Assembly (NCBI RefSeq): GCF_000819805.1
Contig: NZ_CDCE01000037.1
Location: forward strand, 279,734 to 343,733
Direction of reading: 5' to 3'
DNA from: Aeromonas diversa CDC 2478-85
GTDB lineage: Bacteria > Pseudomonadota > Gammaproteobacteria > Enterobacterales > Aeromonadaceae
Length of the DNA: 64,000 bases
Part shown: positions 7,721-16,304 of the stretch, piece by piece
Layout of the letters: each line of letters starts with the position of its first letter
Numbering within the stretch: the first letter of the stretch is position 1
The notes under the pieces: generated by a model
What the model was told of the DNA's origin: nothing
Databases searched by the model: none
The model's input: only the letters and a program-made list of their open reading frames with translations
Program-made: the position numbers and the translations under genes

Positions 7721-8836
7721 ATGTTGACCTTGGCACCTGAACAGATCCTGCTCGGCCAGCGCGCCGCGAGCAAAGGCGAGGCCATCGCCCTGCTGGCGGG
7801 CCGCCTCGAAGCCGCCGGTCTGGTCGAGTCCGGCTACCTGGCCGGCATGCAGGCTCGCGAAGCCCAGCACGCCACTTACCTCGGCAACGGCATCGCCATT
7901 CCCCACGGCACGACCGACACCCGCCACCTGGTGCGCCAGACCGGCGTGCAGGTGGCCCAGTTCCCGGACGGGGTGGAGTGGGACGACGGCCAGAAGGCCT
8001 ATCTGGTGATCGCCATCGCGGCCAAGTCCGACGAGCACCTGGGGATCTTGCGCCAGCTCACCCACGTGCTGGGGGACGAGGCAGCCGCGCTGCAGCTGCG
8101 CGCCACCACCGACGTGGAGGACATCATCCGGGTGCTGAGCGGGCAGGGCGGTGGCACTGAGCCGGGTTTTGAGACCCTGCAACGCTTCCCTGCCAGCGGC
8201 CTCGACGAGCTGCGGCTGGGGGCGGCCGCCCGAGCCAAGTCCGCCGGTTGGCTCGACAGCGCCACCCTGGCGACCCTGCTGGATGACGTGCCCATGCACC
8301 TGGGGCAAGGGTTGTGGCTGGCGCGCACCCGCGCCGCCCAGGCCGGCTGGTTGCTGGCTACCCCCGAGCAGGCGTTCGAATCGGCCGGCAGTGCAGTCAA
8401 CGCCCTGCTGCTGCTGTGTGCTAACGGCAGCGGACACGAGGTCCAGTTGACCCGTCTGGTCGAGTTGGCCGGTGCCGGTCGCCTCGGCGAGCTGGCCCAG
8501 GGCGGGCTGGCCCTGCTGCGAGGGGAGGTCGCTCAGGCCGCAGAGAGCGACGGCCACAACGCCACCTTCACCATCGTCAACCCTCACGGGCTGCACGCCC
8601 GTCCCGGCGCCATGCTGGTCAAGGTGGCCAAGGAGTATGAGGCCGACATCCGTGTCGCCAACCTCGACGGCAGCGGTGAAGAGGTCAACGCCAAGAGCCT
8701 GATGAAGGTGATCGGGCTCGGGGTGAAGTGCGGTCATCGCCTGGCGTTTCGCGCCAGCGGCAGTGACGCCGACGCCGCCCTCAAGGGGCTGGGCGAGGCC
8801 ATCGCCGCCGGCTTGGGTGAAGGGGTCGCCGCATGA
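7721..8836 (+). CDS. fruB: Fructose PTS diphosphoryl transfer protein (IIA-FPr)
   Basis: The protein takes phosphate from enzyme I and passes it to FruA. Residues ~1-145 are a mannitol/fructose-class IIA domain with the phospho-histidine in GIAIPHGT (H62). A middle linker domain follows, and residues ~280-371 are an HPr-like FPr domain with the active histidine in GLHARPG (H292) and the serine region around NAKSLMKV. Length 371 aa matches E. coli FruB (376). ATG 7721 has a GGAG site. The stop overlaps fruK by 4 bp (ATGA), so fruBKA is one translationally coupled operon controlled by the Cra sites upstream. Confidence 0.95.
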   Translation: MLTLAPEQILLGQRAASKGEAIALLAGRLEAAGLVESGYLAGMQAREAQHATYLGNGIAIPHGTTDTRHLVRQTGVQVAQFPDGVEWDDGQKAYLVIAIAAKSDEHLGILRQLTHVLGDEAAALQLRATTDVEDIIRVLSGQGGGTEPGFETLQRFPASGLDELRLGAAARAKSAGWLDSATLATLLDDVPMHLGQGLWLARTRAAQAGWLLATPEQAFESAGSAVNALLLLCANGSGHEVQLTRLVELAGAGRLGELAQGGLALLRGEVAQAAESDGHNATFTIVNPHGLHARPGAMLVKVAKEYEADIRVANLDGSGEEVNAKSLMKVIGLGVKCGHRLAFRASGSDADAALKGLGEAIAAGLGEGVAA

Positions 8837-9783
8837 AGATCGCTACCATCACCCTCAACCCCGCCCTCGACCTCACCGCCCGTCTCGGCGAGCTGGTAGC
8901 CGGGGAGGTGAACATGGTGGAGCAGGCCTCCCTGCGCGCCGCCGGCAAGGGGATCAATGTGGCCATGGTGCTCAAGGATCTCGGCTGCGACGTGACCGTC
9001 ACCGGCTGGCTGGGGGAGGGCAACCAGGCGCCCTTCGTCGAACTGTTTGGTCGCAAGGGGCTCACCGACGTCTTCGTACGGGTACACGGTGAGACTCGCA
9101 TCAACGTCAAGGTCGCCGAGCTTTCCGGGCGCGTGACCGATCTCAACCTGCCGGGACTGAGTGTGGATGAAGAGGCCCGCGAGGCGCTGCTGGTTACCCT
9201 CGACCGGCTCTGCCTCGATCACGACTGGTTCGTGCTGGCCGGCAGCCTGCCCAAGGGGATCGAGCCCGAATTTGCGCGCGATCTCATCGTGCGTCTCAAG
9301 GCGCGCGGCAAGCAGGTGATCTTCGACTGCAGCGGCGCCGCCCTGCGTGCCGGTCTGGACGGGGCCCCGACCTTGGTCAAACCCAATCGTGAGGAGCTCG
9401 GCCAGTGGGCCGGGCGTCCCATCGAAAGTGACGCGGATCAGCAGGCCTGCGCCACCACCCTGCTGGCGCGCGGGGTCGGTCAGGTGGTCGTCTCCGACGG
9501 CAGCCGTGGCCTGCTCTGGTTCAGTCAGGAAGGGGTGCTGCGCGCGGTGCCGCCGCGCATGCAGGTGGTGAGCACGGTCGGTGCCGGTGACTCCCTGGTC
9601 GCGGGTCTGGTCTATGGGCTGGCCACCGGATTACCCAAGGAGGAGACGGTGCGCCTTGCCACCGCCGCCTCGGCCCTGGCGGTGAGCCAGGTCGCGGTTG
9701 GATTTGCCGGGCGCGAGCAGCTCGCGCCCCTGATGGAACGTGTGGTGATCACACAATTGATGACTCAAGGAGATGCCCAATGA
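8833..9783 (+). CDS. fruK: 1-phosphofructokinase
   Basis: This PfkB/ribokinase-family kinase converts fructose 1-phosphate plus ATP to fructose 1,6-bisphosphate, feeding PTS-imported fructose into glycolysis. It has 316 aa (E. coli 312), with the N-terminal TLNPALDLT, the substrate-binding stretch AAGKGINVAMVL and the C-terminal nucleotide/catalytic motif TVGAGDSLVAGL with catalytic D253. Both ends overlap neighbours by ATGA. Its substrate is the Cra inducer, so FruK activity also sets fru operon expression. Confidence 0.95.
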   Translation: MKIATITLNPALDLTARLGELVAGEVNMVEQASLRAAGKGINVAMVLKDLGCDVTVTGWLGEGNQAPFVELFGRKGLTDVFVRVHGETRINVKVAELSGRVTDLNLPGLSVDEEAREALLVTLDRLCLDHDWFVLAGSLPKGIEPEFARDLIVRLKARGKQVIFDCSGAALRAGLDGAPTLVKPNREELGQWAGRPIESDADQQACATTLLARGVGQVVVSDGSRGLLWFSQEGVLRAVPPRMQVVSTVGAGDSLVAGLVYGLATGLPKEETVRLATAASALAVSQVAVGFAGREQLAPLMERVVITQLMTQGDAQ

Positions 9784-11498
9784 AAGCACTCATAGTGACG
9801 GCCTGCCCGGCGGGCATCGCCACCGGTTTTCTCGCCGCACGCCGCCTCGAACAGGCGGCCAAGGCACTGGATTGGGAGGTCAAGGCCGAGGCCCGCGGCC
9901 ATGCCCAGGTGGTGACTGACGCCGACGTGGCGGCCGCCGAGCTGGTGGTGGTCGCCGCCAGTAGCGACATCGACCTGGCCCGTTTTGACGGCAAGCGCCT
10001 CTATCGGGGCGAGCTGGAGCAGGCCATCCAGGCGCCGGAGGCGCTGCTGCGCGCCGCCGCCGAGCAGGCCAAGCCCTATGCCCATGTGGCCAGCACACCT
10101 GCGTCCACCGGCAAGGCCGGCAAGCGCATCGTGGCGGTCACCGCCTGCCCGACCGGGGTGGCGCACACCTTCATGTCGGCCGAGGCGCTGGAGAACACCG
10201 CGCCCCAGCTGGGTTACGGGATCCGTGTCGAGACCCAGGGCTCGGTCGGTGCACAAAATGCCCTGACCGCCGAGGAGATCGCCACCGCCGACCTGGTGCT
10301 GCTGGCCACCGACATCGAGGTGGACATGGCACGCTTTGACGGCAAGCCGGTCTATCGCACCAGCACCGGCGCCGCGCTCAAGAAGACCCGCGCCGAGATC
10401 GAGCGTGCCTGGAGCGAGGCCAAGGTCTATCGCCACAGCGGCGCCCAGAGCGAGGTCAAGAAGGCCGAGAAGGCCGGCCCCTACAAGCACCTGCTGACCG
10501 GCGTCTCCTTCATGCTGCCCATGGTAGTGGCGGGCGGCCTCATCATCGCCCTGTCGTTCGTGTTCGGCATCGAGGCGTTCAAGGTGGAAGGCACCCTGGC
10601 GGCGGCCCTGATGAAGATCGGCGGCGCCTCGGCCTTTGCCCTGATGATCCCGGTGCTGGCCGGTTACATCGCCTACTCCATCGCCGACCGCCCGGGTCTG
10701 GCCCCGGGCATGATAGGTGGCATGCTGGCCAGCTCGCTCGGCGCCGGCTTCCTCGGCGGCATAGTCGCGGGTTTCCTCGCCGGTTACAGCGCCAAGTACT
10801 TGAGTGACAAGGTGCGTCTGCCGGTGACCCTGGAGGCGCTCAAGCCCATCCTGATCATTCCGCTGGTGGCGAGCCTGTTCACGGGCCTGGTGATGATCTA
10901 CGTGGTGGGCGGCCCGGTGGCAGGCATCATGAACACCATGACCGCCTTCCTCAACAACATGGGCTCGGCCAACGCCGTGCTGCTCGGGGTGATCATCGGC
11001 GCCATGATGTGCTTTGACATGGGTGGCCCTGTCAACAAGGCGGCCTACGCCTTCGGGGTTGGCCTGTTGGCCTCCAAGACCTACGCCCCCATGGCGGCGG
11101 TGATGGCCGCCGGCATGGTACCGGCGCTGGGAATGGGTATCGCCACCTTCCTGGCAAGCAAGAAGTTCATCAAGGCGGAGCAGGAAGCGGGCAAGGCCTC
11201 CTTCGTGCTGGGTCTGTGCTTCATCTCCGAGGGGGCCATCCCGTTCGCCGCCAAGGATCCGATGCGTGTCATCCCGGCCTGCATGGCGGGTGGTGCCCTG
11301 ACCGGGGCCCTCTCCATGCTGTTCGGCTGTGAACTGATGGCGCCCCACGGCGGCCTGTTCGTACTCTTCATCCCGAACGCCATCAGTAACGTCATGATGT
11401 ACATTGGGGCGATTGCGGCGGGGTCGCTGCTGACCGGCGCGGCCTACGCCATCCTCAAGCGCACCGAGCAGCCGGCGGCCAACCTCGCCACCGCCTGA
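9780..11498 (+). CDS. fruA: Fructose PTS permease, IIB'BC
   Basis: The inner-membrane enzyme imports fructose and phosphorylates it at C1. It has 572 aa (E. coli 563). Two IIB domains occur in tandem: residues ~1-100 with ACPAGIATGF (C9), the accessory IIB' type, and ~115-215 with ACPTGVAHTF (C123), the phosphorylated cysteine. The IIC part from ~235 to the end has eight or more membrane helices including LTGVSFMLPMVVAGG. The IIB' copy lacks the His that follows Cys in the active domain (GIAT instead of GVAH). Last gene of the operon, followed by a strong terminator. Confidence 0.95.
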   Translation: MKALIVTACPAGIATGFLAARRLEQAAKALDWEVKAEARGHAQVVTDADVAAAELVVVAASSDIDLARFDGKRLYRGELEQAIQAPEALLRAAAEQAKPYAHVASTPASTGKAGKRIVAVTACPTGVAHTFMSAEALENTAPQLGYGIRVETQGSVGAQNALTAEEIATADLVLLATDIEVDMARFDGKPVYRTSTGAALKKTRAEIERAWSEAKVYRHSGAQSEVKKAEKAGPYKHLLTGVSFMLPMVVAGGLIIALSFVFGIEAFKVEGTLAAALMKIGGASAFALMIPVLAGYIAYSIADRPGLAPGMIGGMLASSLGAGFLGGIVAGFLAGYSAKYLSDKVRLPVTLEALKPILIIPLVASLFTGLVMIYVVGGPVAGIMNTMTAFLNNMGSANAVLLGVIIGAMMCFDMGGPVNKAAYAFGVGLLASKTYAPMAAVMAAGMVPALGMGIATFLASKKFIKAEQEAGKASFVLGLCFISEGAIPFAAKDPMRVIPACMAGGALTGALSMLFGCELMAPHGGLFVLFIPNAISNVMMYIGAIAAGSLLTGAAYAILKRTEQPAANLATA

Positions 11499-11511
11499 AC
11501 CCGGTAAGATG

Positions 11512-11537
11512 AAAAGCGGCCCCGGGGCCGCTTTTTT
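11512..11537 (+). terminator. Rho-independent terminator of fruBKA
   Basis: A perfect stem (aaaagcggcccc / ggggccgctttt) with additional Ts lies 13 bp after the fruA stop. Confidence 0.9.
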
Positions 11538-11571
11538 CTTTGCCATCGCTCACAGGCGTTAGGCAACGAGG

Positions 11572-11826
11572 CTAGAAATCCCATCCGTCCGCAGGCGAGG
11601 AGCCCTCCTGCGCTGGCTCCTGCGTCTTGCGTCTGGCCGCCTCGACCCGTGCCTTGCGTCCCCGGCACAGGCGCATCACCTCCTGCTGCTCGGCCGCCGT
11701 CATCATCTGCCAGTTAAAACGCTCTTCACGGCTGCGATAGCAGCCCTTGCAGTAGCCGCGATTATTGGCCTCGCATACCCCGATACAGGGGCTCTGCAGA
11801 GGAAAAAACTCGAGCTGCTCCATCAT
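11572..11826 (-). CDS. DUF1289 family small cysteine-rich protein
   Basis: The 84-aa protein has the DUF1289 pattern: SPCIGVCEANNRGYCKGCYR, whose four Cys suggest a small metal site, then the helical FNWQMMTAAEQQEVM. The function of the family is not established. The tail (from ~60) is basic then acidic and low in complexity. The frame has two adjacent ATGs (11826 and 11823); neither has a strong site. The gene is divergent from mltA. Confidence 0.82.
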   Translation of the reverse strand: MMEQLEFFPLQSPCIGVCEANNRGYCKGCYRSREERFNWQMMTAAEQQEVMRLCRGRKARVEAARRKTQEPAQEGSSPADGWDF

Positions 11827-11992
11827 GGCCCCCGTCTATTCCTGCTCATGTTATAACCCATGGGGTAGCGCTTGTAACTTATTGATAACTACCTGCAAAA
11901 AAAGGCACCTCACGGCGCTCGGCGGGTTTGCTTTGTCACGCTCTTTTTGGCATCTTCCCGCCCATCGTGGTGTGGTGTTGAACGAGGACCAA

Positions 11993-13141
11993 ATGAAGAG
12001 ACGAGCCTGTTGGTGGTTGGCAATCCCCCTGGCACTGGGTGGCTGTGCCGGCTCGGGGGAGGCCCCGAAAAAACCGCCCAAGTCAGAGAGCTGCTTCGTT
12101 GATTGTAATCCGCAAGAGAACCTGGGCCGTCAGTATCTCGACGGGACCTTGCCCGGTGATCTCAATCATGTCACTCGGGTGAACAGCAACCGCCCCCACA
12201 ACTTTCGCATGTTCGGCCCCCAGAGCCAGCTGGTGGTCGATCGCTCCAAGCGCATGGCGAGCCGCTACGGGGATCTCTACTACAAGCTCAACCGCTGGAT
12301 AGCGGGCGGCGGTGATCCCGCCAGGTTGCCGAACTACGGCATCTCGCTGGCCCAGATGGGCGGGGCCGATCGCCAGGGCAACGTCCTCTTCACCGGTTAC
12401 TTCTCCCCGGTGCTCGAGGTGCGCCGCCAGAAGGGCGGGGAGTTTAAATACCCCCTCTATGCCATGCCCAACTGCGGCGGACGTTGCCCGAGCCGGGCCG
12501 AGATCCATCAAGGGGTCCTGGCCAATCGCGGACTGGAACTTGGCTACAGCAAGTCGCTCATCGACAATTTCCTGATGGACGTGCAGGGCTCGGGCTTTGT
12601 GCACTATGGGGAAACGGATCAACTGCAATACCTCGGCTATGCCGGCAAGAACGGCCACTCCTACGTCAGCATCGGCCGGGTGTTGATCGACCGGGGCGAG
12701 GTCCCCAAGGAGAAGATGTCCCTCAAGGCCATCAAGGAGTGGGCGGACAGCAAGTCCGAATCCGAGGTCAAGGAGCTGGTGGAGAACAACCCCTCCTATG
12801 TCTTCTTCCAGCGCCGCCCGACCAACGACGTGATCGGCGCCGCCGGCATTCCGTTGCTCGGCATGGCGGCGGTGGCGGCCGACAAGCGGCTGCTGCCCAT
12901 GGGGACGCCGATCCTGGCCGAGGTGCCCTTACTCGACAAGGAAGGTAACTGGACCGGACGCCATGAGCTGCGCCTGCTCATCGCCCTCGACACAGGCGGG
13001 GCGGTCAAGGGCGGCCACCTGGATCTCTACCACGGCATGGGAGAGAAGGCGGGGTTGGATGCGGGCCACTACAAGCACTTCGGCCGGGTCTGGAAGCTGG
13101 GGCTGCACAGCGGCCCCACCGCCGCCCCCTGGGTCTATTGA
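11993..13141 (+). CDS. mltA: Membrane-bound lytic murein transglycosylase A
   Basis: This outer-membrane lipoprotein cleaves peptidoglycan glycan strands with 1,6-anhydro-muropeptide formation. It has 382 aa (E. coli 365). A signal peptide ends in the lipobox LALGGC (Cys near 18). The MltA domain includes FTGYFSPVLEVRR, and the C-terminal 3D/double-psi barrel domain has DTGGAVKGGHLDLYHG (D333 onward), which holds the acidic residues needed for catalysis. The start at 11993 is chosen because the lipoprotein signal begins there and GAGGA precedes it; an upstream extension of 76 codons is not signal-like. A clean terminator follows. Confidence 0.94.
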   Translation: MKRRACWWLAIPLALGGCAGSGEAPKKPPKSESCFVDCNPQENLGRQYLDGTLPGDLNHVTRVNSNRPHNFRMFGPQSQLVVDRSKRMASRYGDLYYKLNRWIAGGGDPARLPNYGISLAQMGGADRQGNVLFTGYFSPVLEVRRQKGGEFKYPLYAMPNCGGRCPSRAEIHQGVLANRGLELGYSKSLIDNFLMDVQGSGFVHYGETDQLQYLGYAGKNGHSYVSIGRVLIDRGEVPKEKMSLKAIKEWADSKSESEVKELVENNPSYVFFQRRPTNDVIGAAGIPLLGMAAVAADKRLLPMGTPILAEVPLLDKEGNWTGRHELRLLIALDTGGAVKGGHLDLYHGMGEKAGLDAGHYKHFGRVWKLGLHSGPTAAPWVY

Positions 13142-13148
13142 TGGTTGC

Positions 13149-13173
13149 AGGCTGCCCTCGGGCAGCCTTTTTT
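13149..13173 (+). terminator. Rho-independent terminator of mltA
   Basis: The stem aggctgcc / ggcagcct with a ctcg loop is followed by six Ts. It lies 7 bp after the mltA stop. Confidence 0.88.
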
Positions 13174-13204
13174 ATGTCATCCTGAATGCAACGAGGAGGT
13201 GGCC

Positions 13205-13906
13205 ATGAGACGAGTGCTATTGGCGCTGCTATTGGCGGCGCTCCCTCTGCGCGCCGAGGTGATGGTGCGCGACATGTTCGATGCGCCCGGGGCCGCGCAG
13301 ACCTTGCGCGAGCTCTATCCGGATCTGGGGGTGAGCCATCTGGGTAGCCAGCTGGTGGTGAGCGGCACGCCGGCGCGTCTGGCCGAGGTGAAGAGCACCC
13401 TGGATGCCCTCGACCGGCCACCGGCCATGCTCAATGTCGAGTGGCGGCTGGTGGGGGAGGCGAGCGATCAAGGGTGGCAGCTTGGCCTCGATCAGGGCAA
13501 CCTCACCCTGAACGCGGGGCGGCGCAGCGCGACCACCAGCGGTCACTGGCAGGTGAGCGGTCTCTCGGGCAAGCCGGTGCGACTCACCCTCGGCACCACT
13601 CGGCCCGTGGTGCTCTATGGCTGGCGCGGTGAGCGCTGGGTGCAGCTCGCCGAGGAGCGCGAGGGCATTGCCGCCGTACCGACCCTGGTGGGGGAGCGGG
13701 TGAGCGTGGCCATCGGCGCCAGCAACAAGACGCCAGGCGGGGCCAGTCGTCAACAGCTCTCCAGCGAGGTGAGTGGTCGGCTTGGCGAGTGGATCGAGCT
13801 CGGTGCCATCACTCAGGCAGAAATCGCGAGTCAGCTGGGCACCACTCTCGGGCAGGGGAGTGAGGCCCTGCGTCAGCGGCTTCAGGTTCGGGTGACGCGG
13901 CGCTAG
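13205..13906 (+). CDS. Periplasmic protein with secretin-type short (N1/NolW-like) domain
   Basis: The 233-aa product has a cleavable signal peptide (MRRVLLALLLAALPLRA). Residues ~35-85, including LGSQLVVSGTPARLAEVKSTLDALDRPP, have the pattern of the short ring-forming domain found in the N-terminal part of secretins (self-binding, then a linear LD-x-x-P end). The remainder is beta-rich, with Gly/Ser/Thr-rich repeats, and lacks the secretin pore domain. It may assist an outer-membrane channel, or only share the fold; I know no assigned function. ATG 13205 has a strong GAGGAGGT site. No partner secretion genes are adjacent. Confidence 0.7.
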   Translation: MRRVLLALLLAALPLRAEVMVRDMFDAPGAAQTLRELYPDLGVSHLGSQLVVSGTPARLAEVKSTLDALDRPPAMLNVEWRLVGEASDQGWQLGLDQGNLTLNAGRRSATTSGHWQVSGLSGKPVRLTLGTTRPVVLYGWRGERWVQLAEEREGIAAVPTLVGERVSVAIGASNKTPGGASRQQLSSEVSGRLGEWIELGAITQAEIASQLGTTLGQGSEALRQRLQVRVTRR

Positions 13907-13927
13907 GCGGTGGGGACGATGAGCAAA

Positions 13928-13951
13928 GAGGGCGGCCAGTGGCCGCCCTCT
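13928..13951. terminator. Stem-loop between convergent genes
   Basis: gagggcggcc / ggccgccctc forms a 10-bp stem between the secretin-domain gene and the opposing DUF2919 gene. The flanking T and A tracts are weak. Confidence 0.5.
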
Positions 13952-13966
13952 TCGTCTGTGCGCCAC

Positions 13967-14431
13967 TCAGTCATGAGGCACGAGGCGATCGCTGGCATAG
14001 TCGCGCAGCTGACGGCTGCGCAGCAGATACCAGATGGCCCAGAGGTTGCCTACCAGGGTGAGGGCGCTGGCCCAGTTAAAGTCCCAGCCCTGGGTGTCGA
14101 GGGTGGCGCCTTGCAAGAGCAGGCCGCCGAGGGCCGAGATGAGCAGCAGGGCGCGCGTGTGACGGCGCAGCCAGGCGCGCAGCGGGTGGGATTGCAGCCC
14201 GCCGCAGGCGAGCAGGGCGAGGGCGGCCGGCAGATCGCTGGTCATGGCCAGATAGAGGCTCGGCTTGTCGGGGTAGAGCAGGGTGAGGATCTCGCTTCCC
14301 CCCTGATGGGTGACGCCGGCCATCAGAAACAGCCAGAGAGAGCGGGTGAGCAGCAGGGCAATGGGCCAAAACCAGAAGGGAGGATTGAGCTGGCCGTGGC
14401 GATCGTATCTGTGTTCGGGATAGAGGGTCAT
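13967..14431 (-). CDS. DUF2919 family inner-membrane protein (YfeZ-like)
   Basis: The 154-aa protein starts near TLYPEHRYDRHGQLNPP, the conserved N-terminal stretch of DUF2919/YfeZ, and has about four hydrophobic helices (LNPPFWFWPIALLLTRSLWLF, around 60-80, 95-110 and 125-140). E. coli YfeZ is 151 aa and uncharacterised. Start 14431 has GGAG six bases upstream; the ATG two codons earlier has no room for a site. The frame extends 45 codons further but overlaps a strong terminator. Confidence 0.8.
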   Translation of the reverse strand: MTLYPEHRYDRHGQLNPPFWFWPIALLLTRSLWLFLMAGVTHQGGSEILTLLYPDKPSLYLAMTSDLPAALALLACGGLQSHPLRAWLRRHTRALLLISALGGLLLQGATLDTQGWDFNWASALTLVGNLWAIWYLLRSRQLRDYASDRLVPHD

Positions 14432-14512
14432 GAGCATCTCCAGGGGCGATGACAACCATATGGGGATGCCAAGCCGCGGATGCAATGGGTTGAAGCCGAC
14501 CCGGGCGCGAGA

Positions 14513-14540
14513 TAAAAAAAGTCCCTCGCGGGGAGGGACT
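14513..14540 (-). terminator. Orphan rho-independent terminator upstream of the DUF2919 gene
   Basis: On the minus strand agtccctc / gagggact with a 5-nt loop is followed by seven Ts. It sits 120 bp downstream of the tRNA-Pro terminator and 80 bp before the DUF2919 start. It therefore ends an otherwise unannotated transcript, or acts as an attenuator. Confidence 0.75.
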
Positions 14541-14661
14541 AACTGCACACAGATACAGGAACACAAGCCAGCAGGCTAGTGACACGAATTATGGGCTATT
14601 GAGGCAAAATGCCTAGCTGTCAGATGTGACATACGGGGCCACCATCGGGCCACAGAAAGCG

Positions 14662-14691
14662 AAAAGGCCCAGTCATAAGACTGGGCCTTTT
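14662..14691 (-). terminator. Rho-independent terminator of tRNA-Pro
   Basis: A 13-bp perfect stem (aaaaggcccagtc / gactgggcctttt) with a 4-nt loop lies 12 bp beyond the tRNA 3' end. Confidence 0.9.
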
Positions 14692-14702
14692 GCGGGGAAT
14701 GA

Positions 14703-14779
14703 TGGTCGGCGTGAGAGGATTTGAACCTCCGACCCCTGACACCCCATGACAGTGCGCTACCTGGCTGCGCTACACGCCG
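14703..14779 (-). tRNA. proL: tRNA-Pro (GGG)
   Basis: The 77-nt gene folds as a cloverleaf: acceptor CGGCGTG / CACGCCG, D-loop agcgcagccaggtagcg, anticodon loop ATGGGGT giving GGG, T-arm ggaggttcaaatcctc, and an encoded CCA end. It closely resembles E. coli proL, including the mismatch in the anticodon stem. A good sigma-70 promoter precedes it and a strong terminator follows. Confidence 0.96.
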
Positions 14780-14807
14780 ACGTGGTCAGCTTGGCTGACG
14801 GGGGCAG

Positions 14808-14836
14808 AGTCTATGGGGATGGCCTCTGCCTGTCAA
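14808..14836 (-). promoter_or_regulatory. Sigma-70 promoter of tRNA-Pro
   Basis: On the minus strand TTGACA (14836-14831) is 17 bp from TAGACT (14813-14808). A GC-rich discriminator follows, typical of stringently controlled stable-RNA promoters. Confidence 0.75.
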
Positions 14837-14877
14837 CACGAAATCGGCCACCTCGGTTTGTTTGCCTGCTTTGTGAT

Positions 14878-16227
14878 CTATTGACGATCAAAGGTTAAGC
14901 GCTTGCCTAAAAGTGCATCGGTGACCTGGCCGCCCTGATAGGCGATCTGGCCATTGACCAGGGTGGTATCGATGCTGCTGTGGAAGCGGTAGCCGTTGAA
15001 CGGGGTCCAGGCGCAGTGATAGAGGATGTTGCTGTCGTTCACCACATAGGGTTTGCCCAGATCGAGCAGCACCAGATCGGCGTAGTAGCCCTCGCGAATA
15101 TAGCCGCGATCTTCAATCTCGTAGCGTTCGGCCACCGCATGGGAGGTCTTTTGCACGATCTTCTCCAGGGTGAAGACGCCGTTGTGGTAGAGCTCGAGCA
15201 GCGCCAGCAGGGAGTGCTGCACCAACGGGATGCCGGAGGGGGCCTTGAAGTAGCTCTGCTGCTTCTCCTCCCAGGTGTGGGGGGCGTGGTCGGTGGCGAT
15301 GATGTCGAGCACGTCGCTGCGCACCGCGTCGAGCAGGGCGTGCTGGTCGGCCACCGTCTTGACCGAGGGGTTGCACTTGATCTGGCTGCCCAGGGTCTCG
15401 TAGTCCTCCTCGTTGAAGAAGAGGTGGTGCACGCACACCTCGGCGGTGATCTGCTTGGTGCGCAGCTCTTTGACGTCCTGGCTCGGGGTGAACAGCGACA
15501 GCTCCTTGGCGGAAGTCAGGTGCAGCACGTGCAGCTTGGCGCCGTGCTCCTTGGCCAGCGCGACCGCCAGCGACGAGGAGCGATAGCAGGCCTCGTCACT
15601 GCGGATATGGGCGTGCTCGCGCATCGGCACCTGCTCGCCCCAGCGTTCGCGGGCGGCCTGCTCGTTGGCGGCGATGGTGGGGGTATCCTCGCAATGGGTC
15701 ACCAGCAGCACCGGGCTTTCGCGGAAGATGGCGGCCAGGGTCTCCTGGTTGTCGACCAGCATGTTGCCGGTGGAGGAGCCCATGAAGATCTTCACCCCGC
15801 AATTGCGCTTGGGATCGAGGCGCTTGATCTCTTCCAGGTTGTCGTTGGTGGCCCCCAGATAGAAGCTGTAGTTGGCCACCGAGGAGTGCTCGGCGATGGC
15901 GTATTTGGCTTCGAGCGCGTCTATGGTGGTGGTCTGGGGATTGACGTTGGGCATCTCCATAAAGCTGGTGGTGCCCCCGGCGACGGCGGCGCGCGATTCG
16001 CTTCGAATGGTGCCCTTGTGGGTCAGTCCGGGCTCACGAAAGTGAACCTGATCGTCGATCATGCCGGGGATCAGGTGCTTGCCCCTGGCGTCGATGACGA
16101 TGGCGTCGGCAGGCGCCTCGATATGAGGGGCGACACGGGCGATCCGCTCCCCCTCGATCAAGACATCGGCGGCGTAGATCTGTCCTTCATTGACGAGAGT
16201 GGCCTGGGAGATAAGCAGCTTGTTCAT
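14878..16227 (-). CDS. Class I dihydroorotase, QxH variant
   Basis: A 449-aa amidohydrolase of the class I dihydroorotase group, which closes carbamoyl-aspartate to dihydroorotate in pyrimidine synthesis. Recognisable parts are PGMIDDQVHFREPGLTHKG near residue 60, the lysine-bearing GVKIFMGSS near 155, HCED near 180, HVLHLTS near 235, and ATDHAPHT near 315 with the catalytic Asp. The first His of the usual metal-binding HxH is Gln (DQVHFR); the same change occurs in a known subgroup such as that of Porphyromonas. E. coli-type bacteria normally use the unrelated class II pyrC, so this may be a second enzyme or act on another cyclic amide. Start 16227 chosen by alignment to the beta-sandwich opening MNKLLISQATLV. 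Confidence 0.85.
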   Translation of the reverse strand: MNKLLISQATLVNEGQIYAADVLIEGERIARVAPHIEAPADAIVIDARGKHLIPGMIDDQVHFREPGLTHKGTIRSESRAAVAGGTTSFMEMPNVNPQTTTIDALEAKYAIAEHSSVANYSFYLGATNDNLEEIKRLDPKRNCGVKIFMGSSTGNMLVDNQETLAAIFRESPVLLVTHCEDTPTIAANEQAARERWGEQVPMREHAHIRSDEACYRSSSLAVALAKEHGAKLHVLHLTSAKELSLFTPSQDVKELRTKQITAEVCVHHLFFNEEDYETLGSQIKCNPSVKTVADQHALLDAVRSDVLDIIATDHAPHTWEEKQQSYFKAPSGIPLVQHSLLALLELYHNGVFTLEKIVQKTSHAVAERYEIEDRGYIREGYYADLVLLDLGKPYVVNDSNILYHCAWTPFNGYRFHSSIDTTLVNGQIAYQGGQVTDALLGKRLTFDRQ

Positions 16228-16304
16228 GGGGGTCCAGTTCCTTTGCAGAAGATCGCGCGTCATAATACCTGAAACCCGTTTACTGCTGTAGGCAAGAGAT
16301 AGTG

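Noticed and set aside
8323..8400. Apparent CRISPR-like GC-rich repeats in fruB and other genes
   Set aside because: They are codon-biased coding DNA with no regular repeat-spacer pattern. No CRISPR array was found in the window.
9765..11546. A 593-codon minus-strand frame over fruA
   Set aside because: Antisense to fruA; His/Gly/Gln-rich with no motifs.
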